The notes: generated from the sequence alone by a model not told the origin. A DNA stretch of 64,000 nt from Gloeopeniophorella convolvens (GCA_022496205.1 WTXD01000003.1:558001-622000), one strand, 5' to 3'. Counted from the stretch's first letter, positions 21,742 to 35,358 are shown. Numbers and translations are program-made.

Positions 21742-24519
21742 TCATAACCCATCGTTTCGAACAAAAGCCCAATTATCGCCTATTTTCTGCATCCGCCCAC
21801 CGGCAGCATCCAGCTCTCCCTGTTGGCCACCTTCGTTTGCTAGACCTGCCTGTGCCTGCTCCTCGTTTCCCTGTGCCCATCCCGACTCGCTCTGAGCGTT
21901 GGTATGTTCTCCCAGAACGATTGCATCCGTGCCATTCGCATATGCATCGCCTCCGTAACCCCACCGTCCCTGACCTTCTTGGGAATTGCCGTATGTGAAC
22001 CCCCCGCGGCCACCTCGTGGTCCAAAACCTCGACCTCGACCTCCACGGAGATGGCCGCCGCGAGGCTCGCCCATCCACCCACGACCGCCTCGCTGGTTGC
22101 CTTGCATCATGGGTTCGGTGGGAGGTGTTTGGTTCGCCATAGTGAATTCCATGACGAACACCATCAGCTCCTCCTGGGACGGCGTCCGCCTATTCGTAAC
22201 GGCCCAGGCCTTGCCTAGAGCGTCCCACGAGGCGGGGGAGGTTGGGTCAAATGTCGTGTAGTCGAAAGACTGCAAGCCAGACGTGCTTGCGTCTTGGCGT
22301 TGCTCGCCCGCTTCACCGTTGACCGCAGACGCTGTCTGTGGTGTAACTGCCGTCGCGATTGTGACCGGTGAATACCGCCCACCCGGGACAGACGCCGCCT
22401 CCGCGGCGGGAGCCGAACTGGGCGCGGGCGCTGCGGGCGCGGAAGGCGGTGTTTGCGGCCTTTCTCTAAGGTCATCGGGCGTCATACTCCTATCGTCATC
22501 GGACGAAGGCCTGATTTCGCGTCCGAACTCGTCTACACCAGATTGTGTGGATGAGGCACCGGTGTCAATATGGGCTTGGCCCGCAACGGAGGGCCTGTGG
22601 GGAGGACTGTACGGCTTTACATCCCTCCAGCCGCCTCCGTATCTACTTCGAGGTGGACTCCTCGACCGACTCCGTCGCCCATGAGCAGAGGTGGGGCTGC
22701 CGGGTTTGTCATGAAACCTGTCACCGCGATAGCCTTCACGATCGCGGTCGCGGTCGCCAAATCTTCCACGGCCACGGGCCCGAAAGCCACCTCTGCCCCT
22801 GCCTCTTGGACCATGGAAGTCCCGGTCGTTCTCTTCAAAAGAAGGTTTCTGATAATTGCGATCAACGTGTCCGGGACCCCTTGAATTATCCTGGGTGTTA
22901 TGTGGATTATTCCAGCGTGAGGCCTGAATAGAAGGCCCCGCAACCGCCTGGGGACGAGCAGAGGTAGGTGTCGATACAGAGTTGGGTGTGAGTGGATGCA
23001 GGAGTGGTGGAGGCGATATCTGAGTGGGAGGTACTGGGATGCCAGGGGCGACTGGTTGAGTCAATTGCTGAAATAATTTCAGCTGATTTGCATCGAGGTG
23101 AGGAAGTTGCACTGGTTGAGCACTGTTTACAGCTGTTTGGCTGAGGGGTTGTGAGGATGACGCTGGGTGAGTTCGGAAGGTTATGAAACTCACAGGCTGT
23201 TTGCTGGCGCAACGGAAACATTCCTGGCTTGCGAGAGGAGCGCAAGTAGCGCCGCTTGCACAGCGGCAGCTCCGGTAGGATCTGTTGGTGATTCGAGGGT
23301 TCCGGTCGGCGTCGGCGGGTTCGCAGCCGCTTGCGGAGGCGCTGGCGTCGAATGTATCACGGGCTCGTTTACGGCGTCCGATACTGGTATGGGAACTGGC
23401 ACGAAACAAATCAGACATTCGTTATTTTTCTCACTTTCCGAAAGCGTAGGGGAGAAAGCATAGTTGGGATTGCGTAAAGGAGAAATACTTAGCGGACATA
23501 AAATGGAGACAAGATAAGCACCTGTAGTATCATCACCCTTCAGCACGTTCTCCAATCTCGTCAATACTGCCTGTGAGAAAGTATTTGATCTGCCCCAGAT
23601 GTCGAGAATCTTCTTGGTCTTTTCCTGAATAATACGGTTCGACGACGAGTAGTCAGAGACCTCGTTCGTTCATCTAGTCGTTAGAAGAGCATGAAAACTA
23701 TGGACTCAAGCATAAAAATCATATAATCAACGCGCTAGTGGCTGATCTTGTGACGCGTTCATTACAAAGAGCTACGATGTGCAGGCCTTGTACCAGGAAG
23801 CTCAGATATGGAGCTGCCTTCCAAAAGGTATGTGCGTGCATGCGCGCAGGGGCACGCCTCTGATGCCATTCTCGGCAAACACGCTTTGGCGAACCTACCC
23901 AGTGCCCTGGGGATGAAGGCAACAAACACGAAATCTCCCAGGCGCAGTTATGCAGTGAGCTGTACACACTGTACTGACCTTCCCCTCTGGCACACCAGAG
24001 TTCATCATGTCGTAAAACAAGCCCTCCAAGACAGCCTCCAGTTTGAGCAAAAAGCTTGCACTGTTGCCAGGCTGAGCATCCCCAGTCAATCCGTGCTTGG
24101 TGGCATGGTTCCGAGCTGCACGTGCCAACGCATCAAATGCGTATAAGCTGGGTACCTTATACTGTGGATCCAGGGACTTGTGGGTACGGTATAATGTGGA
24201 TACCATCTGGGCATCATGCTGGAGGAGAAAAAAAAAACAAGGGCCAGTCAGAACATCCATGTCAGCAGTGGGAGAACAAGAGCAGAAGAGAGTCATTGCG
24301 AGAATGAGTAACCAGAGTCTAGGAACGTCAAACAGGGGCGAAAGCGTACCTCGAAACACGTCTTCGCGACCTCACTCAGCTTGTTCATCTTAGAAACCGA
24401 CACCCGCTTCGACGACACCACATCCTTTAGGGCAGCTTCGAACCCCTGTCATTCCAACGGATAGTGAGCATACACATAGAGCAGGGAAAATGAAACATTT
24501 CTACCGTTAATGTAGGCAT
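21742..24519 (-). CDS. CID-domain (Seb1/Nrd1/SCAF-type) RNA-processing protein
   Basis: Exon 1 is 15 nt (24505-24519, MPTLT) and exon 2 starts at 24445; further exons run to 23418 and a long final part to the stop at 21742. The N-terminal 130 or so residues form a CTD-interacting domain: GFEAALKDVVSSKRVSVSKM, then QMVSTLYRTHKSLDPQYKV, LYAFDALARAARNHA and EKTKKILDIWGRSNTFSQ. CID proteins bind the phosphorylated C-terminal repeats of RNA polymerase II and couple transcription to termination or splicing. The rest is disordered: Pro-rich, then RGRG/RDRDR and SR-rich, then FDPTSPASWDALGKAW with PSQEELMVFVMEF, and finally RGG repeats. I see no clear RRM. The disordered part suggests RNA binding in nuclear condensates, an inference. 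Confidence 0.82.
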
Positions 24520-25015
24520 TGCTGCTTTTGCAAATCACTGCCGAGCTGTCAAAGTTAGTGCAGACCCAGTTGAATGCTTCTGGTGAGGGATCAGAGAGGA
24601 AAGGAGGTTTGTTTGTGATTGTTTATCGTCTCCCAGCATTGTCCATAAAAGGCCGAGGCTTCGCGGCAGGGCTGTTATCGACTCGGCCACAGCAACAGTT
24701 CGGTTTCGGACGTCGGACGACAGCTACCATCGCATTGTCCACGGAGTTGGTGGCAACGTGATTGAATGGGCTGTTCCATATCACACATAATTCGTGTGTA
24801 ATCGGTGGTCAGCATTCACCAGCTACCGCTTCTCACAGCTGTGATGCCCGCCGCCTGTCAGGCAACAGTTGGAAGATGATAACGTATCGCATGCAGGATC
24901 CTCCGCCGACACGTGCTTTAGTTTGTGTGCCCTCAGTTCGCACAGCATTCATTCGCAACACCGACATGAGATGGTATAAAAATGGACCGCAGTGCCACAA
25001 ATGTTATGTATACAG
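24520..25015. other. Intergenic region upstream of the CID gene
   Basis: Probable promoter and 5' UTR of the CID gene, and 3' flank of ZW10. No gene recognised. Confidence 0.45.
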
Positions 25016-28000
25016 TCAGTGTGAATGTGAATGGCCAGCAGTCAGCTTGGTGACCATATTCGCCCGCTGAGGTGTGTCCGCGAAGAGGGCGCGCACAAGT
25101 TTCACCAGTTCCTGTGTCTCGTAATCGATGAGGGCCCCCTCGTCAAAGAGGTAGCTAATGTCTGCCAGAGAGGCTTCCTGCAGGAGCAAGCATTTCAGTG
25201 ATACTCGGAGTTGACCTCAGGCGGTAACGCACCAAGAGTTCAGAGAGATAGGAGAACTTGAGCCATATAGGGACGCATGCGACTACGAATGAGGGCTGTA
25301 CGCATGTGAGCTTACTGGGTCTATGGTGGGCGTCAAAGCACATACTTGTTCAGGGTCTTCAACAAACAGCCCTTCGAGGGCATGTAATATTCGACAAAGC
25401 TCGCCCAAACGTCGAGACTCTACCTCTGTAATATCCGGAAGTGCAAGTATATCATCCAATATTTGCCCAAGAGAGAAATTGACAAGGGAGCCTAGCGCAT
25501 CGAAGTACCTGGTTTTGTTCAGCACACCCTATATTCAACTTGTAAGAACATTTACAATGAAATGTAAATGTTGCACTGCTCACCTTCCACACCCTTGCCG
25601 CTGTCCGCACTTGTGAAACAACGCCCATCACACCCTCCTCACACTCGTCATAACGGTCCTGCTCAGCTGTCCCAGAGAAGCCGTCAGCCTTCTTAAGAAA
25701 TTCCGACACAAGATCTTGCTGTAGTTCCTATATTGCGCCATTGCGTCGACTTCAGGTCAAGACTGACAATATGAGAAAAACTTACCACACTTCGCTCAAA
25801 CCAACTCCTCCCTAGTGCATCCAGTGCACTTGCTGCCTGATCTAACTTCTCCCTAGCAGCCTCAACGCTCCTCCGCGCTGCGCTAGCAGTGCGTCCGCGC
25901 AAGTATGTGCAGTCATTCGCGAAGATCAAGGATTTCGCAGACGCAGGCTTCACCAAGATGTGCCCGAACTTGACAGGATATAACGCCCTGAACAGGTCGA
26001 GCACCATAGGGGCTGTCTGCAATATGACGGACCCCCGTGGTTGGGCTGCCGTAACCCTCGGATCGAAGATCTTCGAAGACGCAAACTCGGCGCCTTCGCG
26101 CAAAACTGCGTCCGTAGTATCGGCGAGTTCCTGCGCGCGCTTCGAAACGGAATAGGTCTCCACCGGAGGTGGCGCCCTGTCCTTCACTAGTACAGTAACT
26201 TTCTTAGCGCGTGCAGCCTCGGTCGGCTTGACTGGTGTGGGTGGTGGGGGACGGATGGAGATGGGCGAGCCTACGCCCGACTGTGGCGTATGGGGTGAGG
26301 CAGCCTTGGCCTTTCCTTTATTTGCGAGTTTCTCGAGGCGACTGGCAGGTTTAGGCGCCGAAGCAGCAATGCTCGGCTGTGGCGGCGGACTTGTCGGAGG
26401 TGCACTCGGGGTTGGCGAAGGATTGGACAATTCTCCCCAGGGATCGTCATCCCAATCTGCGCTATTGCCAGAGGAGGATGCCGGCGGAGAACCTGCAGCA
26501 GGCGCAGGAGTGCTTTCCTCTTCCGCGCCGTCATCGTTGTCATCCCATCCCCAAGCCGAATCATCTCCGGGAGGCGCCGTTTCTGACTCTGCTGCGAACT
26601 TCTTCGGGGGCGAGAATTGCGGTGGAGCAGGAGGTTTTGAGGGCCCAGGGCGCGTCGCTTCGTCTTCAAAGCCCCAAGCATCCTCTTCGTCTGCGGCTGA
26701 TACCAGCTCGTCGGTGTCTCCACTCCCTTCTTCTTCCAGACCCCATGCGTCGTCGCTCACGTCTCCTGCGCTTCCTGACCCAGACCCAGAACTCTGAGCG
26801 GCGGGAATGGTGCTTGGTGGCGCTGGCGAAGGGAGGTCCAGCGGATCAACTTCAACACGAGCTTGTGAGCCGTCGTCCTCTCGGAGGATCGTCTGCCTGA
26901 CGTTTTCCAATATTTGAGCTCTGCGCTTCCGCTCGTAATGCGAAGATACGCCATCTGTCCAAGCCTTCACATCGCGGTCGCGCGAGTCTTGCCCAAGCAT
27001 GCCTATGATGTACCTTTCTTCGAACTCCTCAGCCTCCTTTACAAGTTCGAGGTACTGAGGCAGAGCAGAAAGTGTGGACGGGAGAAGGGGCACTAGGAAC
27101 TGCTGCAACAAAGCGGTAGTGATAGGCTTGCATAAAGTCTTCTTGAAAGCTGACAGTTGTGATGAAGGCAAAGTGGGGAATAGATGTGTGTCGAGGAAGT
27201 CCATGACAGTAGCAAGGTTCTCCAAGCGATTCGACAGGTCTTCAGAAAGGGGGGTGAAGGGAAGATGGTGAGTGTCTGCTGCGGCATTCCAGAAGGGTCC
27301 TTCGCGAAGGAGTGGCTAAGGGATGTGGGTTGGGTAAGGATATGGTCAATGTAATGTGCGCTGATATCCCGGCGGAGTGTGCCAAGGTGATTCGAAAGCG
27401 ACGCAGAAGAGAACGAAGAGAGTATGGATGATAGCTTGATTATGGCCGCCGAACCGCGTACTGGGAGGGATGCTTCAGACCCTCGCCTACGGAAGGAACT
27501 ACACAAAACTCACCTTGAACGGAGGGTCGGATGATGAGTTCGTGATGAGAAAGAACGACACTCCGCGAGTATGCGTCAATGAGTTGCTCTTCCACACGGT
27601 CTCTTGTGCTCCTGAAAGCGGACTATAAAGAACAGATCAGGCATTGACACATGATGACATGGTGTAGGGAATACCTTCAACTGTGAGAGCACGTCCGCCC
27701 CTACCAATGCAGGTGGTGCAGCATCAAGCAGACTCTGGAGCTGCGTCGAAATTTCCGCAGCCTCAGAAAGCTTTCCATCATCTGCGAGGCCCGTAAGAGT
27801 GTCGAACTCCCTCCGGCATCGCAGAAGGTGCTCCATTGCGTCATATGTAACCTCCGCGTCTTGAGACTCTCGCACTAACGTGGCATGTACGGAGAGCGCG
27901 CGTAACAGGGTGGGTATGATACCCAACTTCCCTAGGGTGTTAGGGCCCTGTTCTGAGTCGATGCAACGTAGTTTAGCTACCTCTGGATGAGACACAGCAT

Positions 28001-28329
28001 CATCGAGCTCATTCACGTTCGTAGTGAGTGTGAAGAGGCGTTCTTGTACCGCCTTTGACGACGCGAACTGCTCCTCGAACGATGGTAAGTCTGCATATAT
28101 CCGGTCATATATCTGGGTCTAGCGGGTTGTCGGCGAACGACAAACAGGTAAGGGCGTGGAGGAGCACCTTAGTTTCAAGAATGGTCCTGTCCAGCTCTGC
28201 CACCCACGACGCTGCAACCTCCGCGTTCAGTGACTTGGCACTTGTAGAGGCAACTTTAGAGAGTATTTGTGAGGAGACATCTTGTGTGGCGCCTTTGCGT
28301 GGTAGATGGGAGGGTATTGGGAATGCCAT
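25016..28329 (-). CDS. ZW10/Dsl1-family vesicle tethering subunit
   Basis: Multi-exon gene from MAFPIPSHLPRKG (ATG at 28329) to the stop at 25016. The N-terminal part is helical and includes RTILETKVLLHALTCL. The central ZW10 signature includes VETYSVSKRAQELADTTDAVL, then RGSVILQTAPMVLDLFRALYPV. The C-terminus has EASLADISYLFDEGALIDYE and ELVKLVRALFADTPQR, the usual end of ZW10. The family acts in the Dsl1/NRZ complex, which tethers COPI vesicles to the ER, and in animals also at kinetochores. Between the helical halves lies an acidic disordered linker (about 26.2-26.8 kb) with repeated Trp motifs such as DDAWGLEEE and EDAWGFEDE. These resemble the acidic tryptophan 'lasso' of yeast Dsl1 that binds COPI subunits. 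Confidence 0.88.
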
Positions 28330-28540
28330 GGGTGGTGCATGCAAGCACACTTGGTGTTAAGCCCGGCCGCCAGCAGTCCGCGATGGAGGATGCAACGCGC
28401 TTGCGGTCCGGTGCTACCGCTCGCATCGCGTGCGGAATGCGACCGTGGCGTGGCCTGGCGTTACCAGTTCATTAGAATCACGCGGATAAGTCCCCTGTCA
28501 CGCTAGAATAGAATGGCCGATAATCTAAACATGAAATCTA

Positions 28541-29953
28541 CTACGCCTTTGCCTTTGCCTTGGCAGTCAGTTCAACGGCGTTCTTAAATGCGCCCAGCAG
28601 CGCAGTCAACTGGATCTTCTCGCTCGCCCCAGCCGACAACCGATACCTGCGACGCTGTCAGACTTGTGGGGAAAATGATACAATACAATACGAACTCAGT
28701 TGTCGCGAGTTGGTCCAAGAGGTATACACGGGCTGATGGAGGGAATTCGATAGTGTCGATGTATTCATATGCCCCGATGAGTAGATCCTGCAGCGCTAAG
28801 CCGCGATCGGTTTTGAGGGCAGTGATCACTGATTTGGTCAGAGGTCTGGGTTGGTCTGAACACAACATAGAGGGAAGCCTCACTCTGGTAAGAGGTGGTG
28901 AATTCTTCAGTCAACATTGAATTCACTATTGCTTCAACATCCGATGGATGTGGACTTCCTGTGCAGGTATAGACCTCCGTCTCTCCAGTGCGGTCGTATG
29001 CTGCATGGCATGCTTGCAGAACATTGAGAGCACGACGCATGTCTCCCTTCGATAGCTTGAGCAGAGCTACCTTGCCGTCGTCAGTGAGGTTGACACTGAG
29101 TGTAAGACAGGTTAGAAGGACGACAGCATGCTAGAAACCACCACGTACCTTTCAGCCTCTACAACATGTTTTAATCTCTTCTCTACCTCCGTGATAGGTA
29201 ATGGCGAGAAACGGAAGCGCGTACATCGACTTTGGATAGCAGGGATAATCTTGTTGACATAGTTGCAAATGATGCAGAAGCGGACGTTTTTCGTGTATTG
29301 TTCAATTACACGCCGGAGTGCAGCTTGTGCAGCAGTTGTCATCATGTCTGCCTCATCCAGGATGATGAGTTTGAAGCCTTTGGAAAAGAGTGTCCGTGTC
29401 TCTGCGAACTGCTTGATTTGCTCTCGAACAACGTCAATGCCTCGATCATCTGAGGCATTCAACTGGTGATGCACGGCTCAGCATTCCATCCAGGTGTTGT
29501 TGCATACAGTCCCACCTCCAGTATCTGCTTCCGGAATGTAGGGCCATATATTCGCCGTGCCACGGCAATGATAGTGGAGGTCTTGCCCGTGCCGGGAGGC
29601 CCATAGAAGAGAAGGTGTGGTAGTCTGTTCTTCTCGATGAACTTCTCGACTACCCCGTCAATGAGCTGAATGTAGAGTGCTGTGGATCCAAGGGAACTGA
29701 CTTGTATTAGTTATATCTTTGTGAGAGACAACGTCGTCTAGCGTTACTGGTCTGTATTTCTCGACCCTAGAATGGTGCAAAGTTGATCATTGTACGCGTC
29801 CGCACACGATAGGAACGAGACTGCGCACCATGGAAGCGTGTCATCCCTTCCTGCTGCACTCTCAATGTCGTCGAGAACAGCCTTGCCTTTTCCCTTCTCC
29901 CGGGAAGTCAAGGTAGTTGAGTCCACGTTTTGCATCTCCTCGTCGCTGTCCAT
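28541..29953 (-). CDS. RFC3: Replication factor C subunit 3 (clamp loader)
   Basis: Several exons encode an AAA+ clamp-loader subunit of the yeast Rfc3/human RFC5 type. After an acidic N-terminus (MDSDEEMQNVD) come VEKYRP, Walker A FYGPPGTGKTSTI, the NASDDRGIDVVREQIK box, Walker B LIILDEAD, sensor 1 IICNYVNKI with IQSRCTRFRF, and sensor 2 LLKLSKGDMRRALNVLQ. The C-terminal collar helices end with FKNAVELTAKAKA and the stop at 28541. RFC loads the PCNA ring at primer ends using ATP; this is one of the four small subunits. The gene is divergent to the ubiquitin-eS31 gene, with about 315 bases between start codons. All key ATPase residues are present. Confidence 0.95.
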
Positions 29954-30268
29954 AGTATAAAGTCCGTGTGCTGTGGTGGTGATGGAAGTATGCGTGCTCG
30001 TTGACGCGTGCTAGCTCAATCTAACGCGTCTCGGAGCGCGACGCGTCCGGCCGAAAGTGGCAACCAAATAAACCTTATTAATTTCCCACGCACGGACCAT
30101 CGACAAGTGCCCATAAAGATTTCATCTCATAATATCTACTTTCTCCATCCAAGACCGTTTGCCTCGTCGAAGACTCCACCGCAAGTTCGCTGGACAGATA
30201 GAGGCTTCCGGTTAGCACTCTTCCTCGCCATGTCTCGACACCTCCGCTAACCTTCTGTTTAGCACAAG
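29954..30268. promoter_or_regulatory. Divergent promoter, RFC3 and ubiquitin-eS31
   Basis: 315-bp region between two divergent start codons, so it must carry both promoters. It includes AT-rich stretches near 30060-30150. No individual factor site is assigned with confidence. Confidence 0.6.
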
Positions 30269-30969
<701 letters not shown>

Positions 30970-31501
30970 TAACCCTCTGTAGTAGTTGTCCACGCCATGC
31001 GTTTCATGTTTGCTATGCTGTAATTGCATGTGTATGAGGTCTCTACCGGTCTGACGTCCTAATTGCATGACACGTCGAACTCGTAACCTCAACGTTCAAC
31101 AGCCAGCTGTACCAACCTATGGTTATAATCCATCCAAGCAGAGCGCGAAGTCATACGGCCAACAACAGTTGAAACAAAACATCTATGCATTCCTGGAGGG
31201 ATTGTAACATCGACCGAATCTACGGTATGTACCCAGAGGTTGTAATAAATGATTACAAGGGGACAGAAAGCTATATGTGCAGTGGAATAAAGAAGAAAAG
31301 GTATAAACCGGACTGTGGGGTAATAATTAGACTTTGCTAGAGTACCAGCATCCGTCAGGCGAATCTATATGTTCTATGCCCAACCTATAGATCTATGAGG
31401 GATTAAAAAGGAATTAGTTCTCGGGGTAAAGTTCAGCGGTCCCTCTAGAGTGGGAAACCGAGCAATCCAACAAGAAACGAGACGGCAGAGGCAGCAGCGC
31501 G
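30970..31501. other. Convergent intergenic region
   Basis: AT-rich 3' flanks of ubiquitin-eS31 (plus) and the F-box gene (minus). Nothing coding. Confidence 0.5.
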
Positions 31502-33138
31502 TCAAACCACCGGCACCGCGCGCCCGCCGAGCCCAAAGTAGCTCTCGAGCACGCCCGCCCACTCCGCCTCGTCGCCGTCGCCGTCGGCGCCATTGTCAAA
31601 CTCGAGCGCCTCGAGCGCCGGAAACGCACGGAAGAGGCACTCGGCGAGCGCAGGTGCGTCGAGCGCGCGGCCCGCGCCGTGCGCGCAGCCGAGCGTCGCG
31701 CGCCGTAGCGCGGCCTGCGCGGGCACCGCGAGCGGCGGGTGCGCGCGCGGCGGGAGCGCAGCGACGTCCATGGGGAGAGCGAGCGCGCGCAGGCGCGGGC
31801 AGTGCGCGGCGAGCGCGCGGAGCCCCGCGGGCGTCGCGCGCGGCTGGCGCGAGAAGTACGTGGGCGCGTCGAATGTGTCGCACGGGCGCGACCACAGCGC
31901 GAGGTCCTCGAGCGCGGGCCACCACCGCGCGAGGGCGGCCAGGTCGGCGTCGGAGAGGTCGGGCGGGATGGAGGCATCGAGGGCGAAGCGGCGCAGGTGC
32001 GGGAGGCGCGCGAGCGGCGCGAGCGTCGTGAGGGTGAAGTGGAGCTTGGGCGGGACGGTGTGGTCGACGGCCTCGCAGAAGCTCGTGAGGGCCTCGATGG
32101 AGAGGTCGGCGAGGGTTGCGGCGGTCTTGTCGGCGAGGAGGGCGAGCGCGGGCGTCCAGGTGTCGACGGAGCGCGGCTTCAGGTCGGACTCGAGGTGGAG
32201 CGTATGCAGCTTGCCGTGCGCCGCGGGGAGGTGCGCGAAGAAGATCTCGGCGGCTGCGGGGGAGGTCCGCACCTGGAGGGTTCGGAGAGACGGGAAGAGG
32301 GTGGTGCTCGCGCTGGCGGTGGCGAGGGCGTCGGAGAGGTCTCCCGTGTCTGGGCAGTCCAGCTGTATGCGCAGGTCCTCCAGGCAGGGGAAGGTCGCGA
32401 TGGAGGCGAAGGTGCGCGCGGTGAGCTGGGGCCCGACGCACAGGAACAGAGAGCGGAGCCCGTGCATGGAGGCTACGGTGTCGACGACCGGCGACGCGAG
32501 CTGGCCTCGCAAGCGCAGGTGCTTGAGCTCGCTCGCGACGCGCGCGACATTCTCCAAGTAGGTGTGCAGTGGCTCCCGCAGCTCTGGCGCAGCCTTGCCG
32601 CAGTTGAAGCCGACATCAATGGTGACCCTCTGCAAGTTGCGGGACAGATACAATGTGGGCGGGAGTTCCCGCTTGGTCCTGTCGTTCAGGACCAGGCGCA
32701 CGGAGCGGAGGGCGGGAAGAATGGTCTGGTCCTCGCCTCCGGACGCAACGGCGCTGAGGACACCCGGCGGCACCTTGTGTCTGAGCAATTTGCGCGAGTT
32801 CTGGCCGACGGTTCGGACCCGCGAAGCGTAGGCATGGAATCGTGCGAGGACATCGGGTGGCAACGTAGAGTCGTCCGACGCGTTCTGCGACACGCACATC
32901 GCATCGTCAGGACAAGTAGACATGCTGATAAGCAGTTACTCACTTGGGGTAACAGAGCAAGCAACGGGTCGACCGAGGCAAGGGAGGCCCACAGATAGTC
33001 TAGGGCAGGATCCTTCCAAGCACGGCAGACAGTCGCGAGACGAAAGAAAGTCTTGCACGCGGGTGGGCGATTCAACTCGCCATCTATGTTGTCGAAAATG
33101 ACTCTAAGGACTTCATCTATGAGGAGGACTGGATGCAT
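31502..33138 (-). CDS. F-box protein with LRR-like C-terminus
   Basis: Two exons, 32944-33138 and 31502-32884, give 525 residues. The N-terminal exon is a typical F-box: IDEVLRVIFDNIDG, then FRLATVCRAWKDPALDYLWASL. The rest is leucine-rich, with strand-turn patterns such as LPALRSVRLVLN, LKHLRLRGQLAS and LEDLRIQLDCPD every 25-30 residues, a degenerate leucine-rich repeat domain. Agaricomycetes have large families of such proteins, which should recruit substrates to SCF ubiquitin ligases; the substrate here is unknown. The second exon is extremely GC-rich, producing several long overlapping open frames on both strands that are not genes. Confidence 0.82.
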
Positions 33139-33657
33139 CGGGCCACGTTATTAGGGAAAGACAGAGACCGCGTCGGGGTGTTGGGGGTATGGATGCAGGA
33201 GGGAAACGAGATGGGGAAAAGGCGCGGGGGGCGAGTAAAGTTCCGGTGGGCGGTGAAGTGATGATGGTGGCACCGGTCTATAAGGTGGGAGGAAATAAAG
33301 GAGAAAAAAGCGGGGATCTATGGGGAAAGCATGGGATGACCGTAGAGTTGCGTGTGGTGGTGCGGTAGAGTTTGCTGCCGGGTCTGTAAGCGCAAGTGTA
33401 GTAACCGCGTGTGTTGCGAGGACCGTCCCAGTCGATCGGGTCGACACCGCCCAGTCAAAATTTCACCATTCTCCTCTCTCATTGGCTCACGCGCAGTTCC
33501 CACGCCCAACCGCTGCGCTTCAAGCGGTCCTTTGTCCGCAGCTGCTCCCGGGTGGTAATATTGCTATGTAGTAGTGGCACGCCCCAGACGGCAATCGCAC
33601 CCACGCGCCTCCATCTCTACGTCTATTGCCGCCCTAACCCGGCAACAGACAAGTAAC
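33139..33657. other. Intergenic region
   Basis: 5' flank of the F-box gene and 3' flank of the Pof7-like gene, both minus. Short open frames only. Confidence 0.45.
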
Positions 33658-35358
33658 CTACTCCATCCTGTTGCTGAACGACCGCACCTTGGAGAACCAA
33701 AACGGCCGCTCGTTCTTCAACGCCAGCGGCGTCGCCTCACCGTCCTCGATCTTGACCGAGTCGTACCCGTCAAACTCGAGCTTGTTCCACCGCCCGACCG
33801 GGCGCGAGCGCAGCGACAGCGTCATCTGGAACGAGTACCGCGCGCTCGCGTTTGACGGGTCGATGAGGTTCGAGATCCGCACCATCGTCCCGGACAGCTC
33901 CCATGTGCCAATAAAGAAGCCCTACGGTGAACCGGCACCCAGGTGAGTCCAGCTGGCAAACGGGCGCCGCGAGGTGTACCCTCGACGCGTACCTTCATAC
34001 GCAGGGTGGGCTTCAGCATGGTGATCACATGCTGGGGCGGGTGCTCCTCGTTCGCGAGGAGCGAGATGACCTGCCCGTCAGGATAGAACCGCCTATACAC
34101 GAGTAAGCCCGAGTCGTCCATGACAGGCTGCAACCACCGATGCGCACAGGTAGCGGTGGTATGTTATGAGGTGGTTTATCTGTGCCTGGTCAGCCAGGGT
34201 GTCGCGGGGCGATTATCTCGTACTGACGTTCACCCACGCATTCTCGCTCACGCCCTGTCGTCTGCGACACGGTGAGCGTCGCGAGCCCCAAACACCCGCG
34301 ATACGCACATGTAGTGGCACACCGCGATGTACACGCCGTCCAGCCGCACGCGCGGGCGCTCTATGTACACGCGCCTGTAATCCGAATCGTGTTCGTCGAC
34401 GATATCGTCCAGGACCTCTTCAGGGGAGATCTGCGGCGGCTTGTACACGTCCTCCACCAGTGACCTAAACCCGACAGAATGAGAACAGCTCGACCTGCGT
34501 ACACCCACAGCACAACGCAAGCGGCTCGGGAGACACGCATGGCCCCGCTCGCCGCGCGCGTGATGATCGCGGCCCACGCAGCACACAGAGCACAGCCTGA
34601 GCAGCTCGAAGCAAGCCTCACCTCCAGATCGTCGAATCGAGTGAGATCACGCGCGCCTTGCGGCTCACCGCCGCGAAGCGCTCGATAGTGCCAGTGCCCA
34701 GATAGCCCAAAACAAGCACGAGCAGCTCATCGGGCAGCCGCGCGAGCAGCGCCGGCGCGCGCTCGTCCTCCGGCTCAAACGCGAGCACGGACGGGAAGCC
34801 CTCGATGACACGCGCGAGCAGGCCGGACACATGCCGGTCGGGGTGCGGGTGCGAGTGCGGCGCTGCGAGCTCTGCGCCCGCCGCGTCCGCCGGCTCCGGG
34901 CGCACGACGGCGGTCACGAGCGCGCGCACGGCGGCCTGCTCGCGTAGGTGGTACGCGCGGTCGACGCGCGCATCCAGCCGGAATGCTTGGCGGTACAGCC
35001 GCAGCGCGGCGTCAAGCGCGCCCGCCTGCTCGTGCTGCACGGCCTGGGCGTACGCCTCGAGCGCTGCGTCGCGGGCATCGCGTGAGCCGCCGGTGAGGAA
35101 GGTACCATCGGGGAGGCGCGGCGCAGGGTCGGGGTGCGGGTCTGGGTCGCGGTCCTTGGGGTGCTTCGGTGCAGCGGGGCTGGTGGGCGCGGCGGGCGCC
35201 TGTGGGGAAGGCGCACGACCGCTGGCACTGGGACCAGCAGCGGTGTGCTCGTGTTCGTGTTCGTGCTGGTGCTGCTTCCGCTTCTGCTGCACCTCGCGTT
35301 TCCACTGCTCGCGGAACTGCTTGAGCTCCTCTGTCTCCTCCTCGTCTGTGCCGCCCAT
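33658..35358 (-). CDS. F-box protein Pof7/Hrt3/FBXO9-like
   Basis: Exon 1 (34618-35358) starts MGGTDEEETEELKQFREQW and contains a His/Glu repeat (HEHEHEHE), a Pro-rich stretch, a TPR-like pair (AYAQAVQHEQAGALDAALRLY) and the F-box (LLARLPDELLVLVLGYLGTG). Later exons encode SLVEDVYKPPQISPEE, GVSENAWVN, YHRYLRFYPDGQVISLL and FFIGTWELSGTMVRI. The order TPR, F-box and C-terminal 'RFYPDG' domain identifies the FBXO9/Hrt3/Pof7 group. In animals FBXO9 targets Tel2 and Tti1 and in yeast Hrt3 joins SCF; the target here is unknown. The exon chain stays in frame to the stop at 33658. Confidence 0.87.

Noticed and set aside
31593..32998. Several plus-strand open frames of 190-420 codons over the F-box gene
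   Set aside because: Antisense shadows of the GC-rich F-box exon; composition is Arg/Glu repetitive with no motif.
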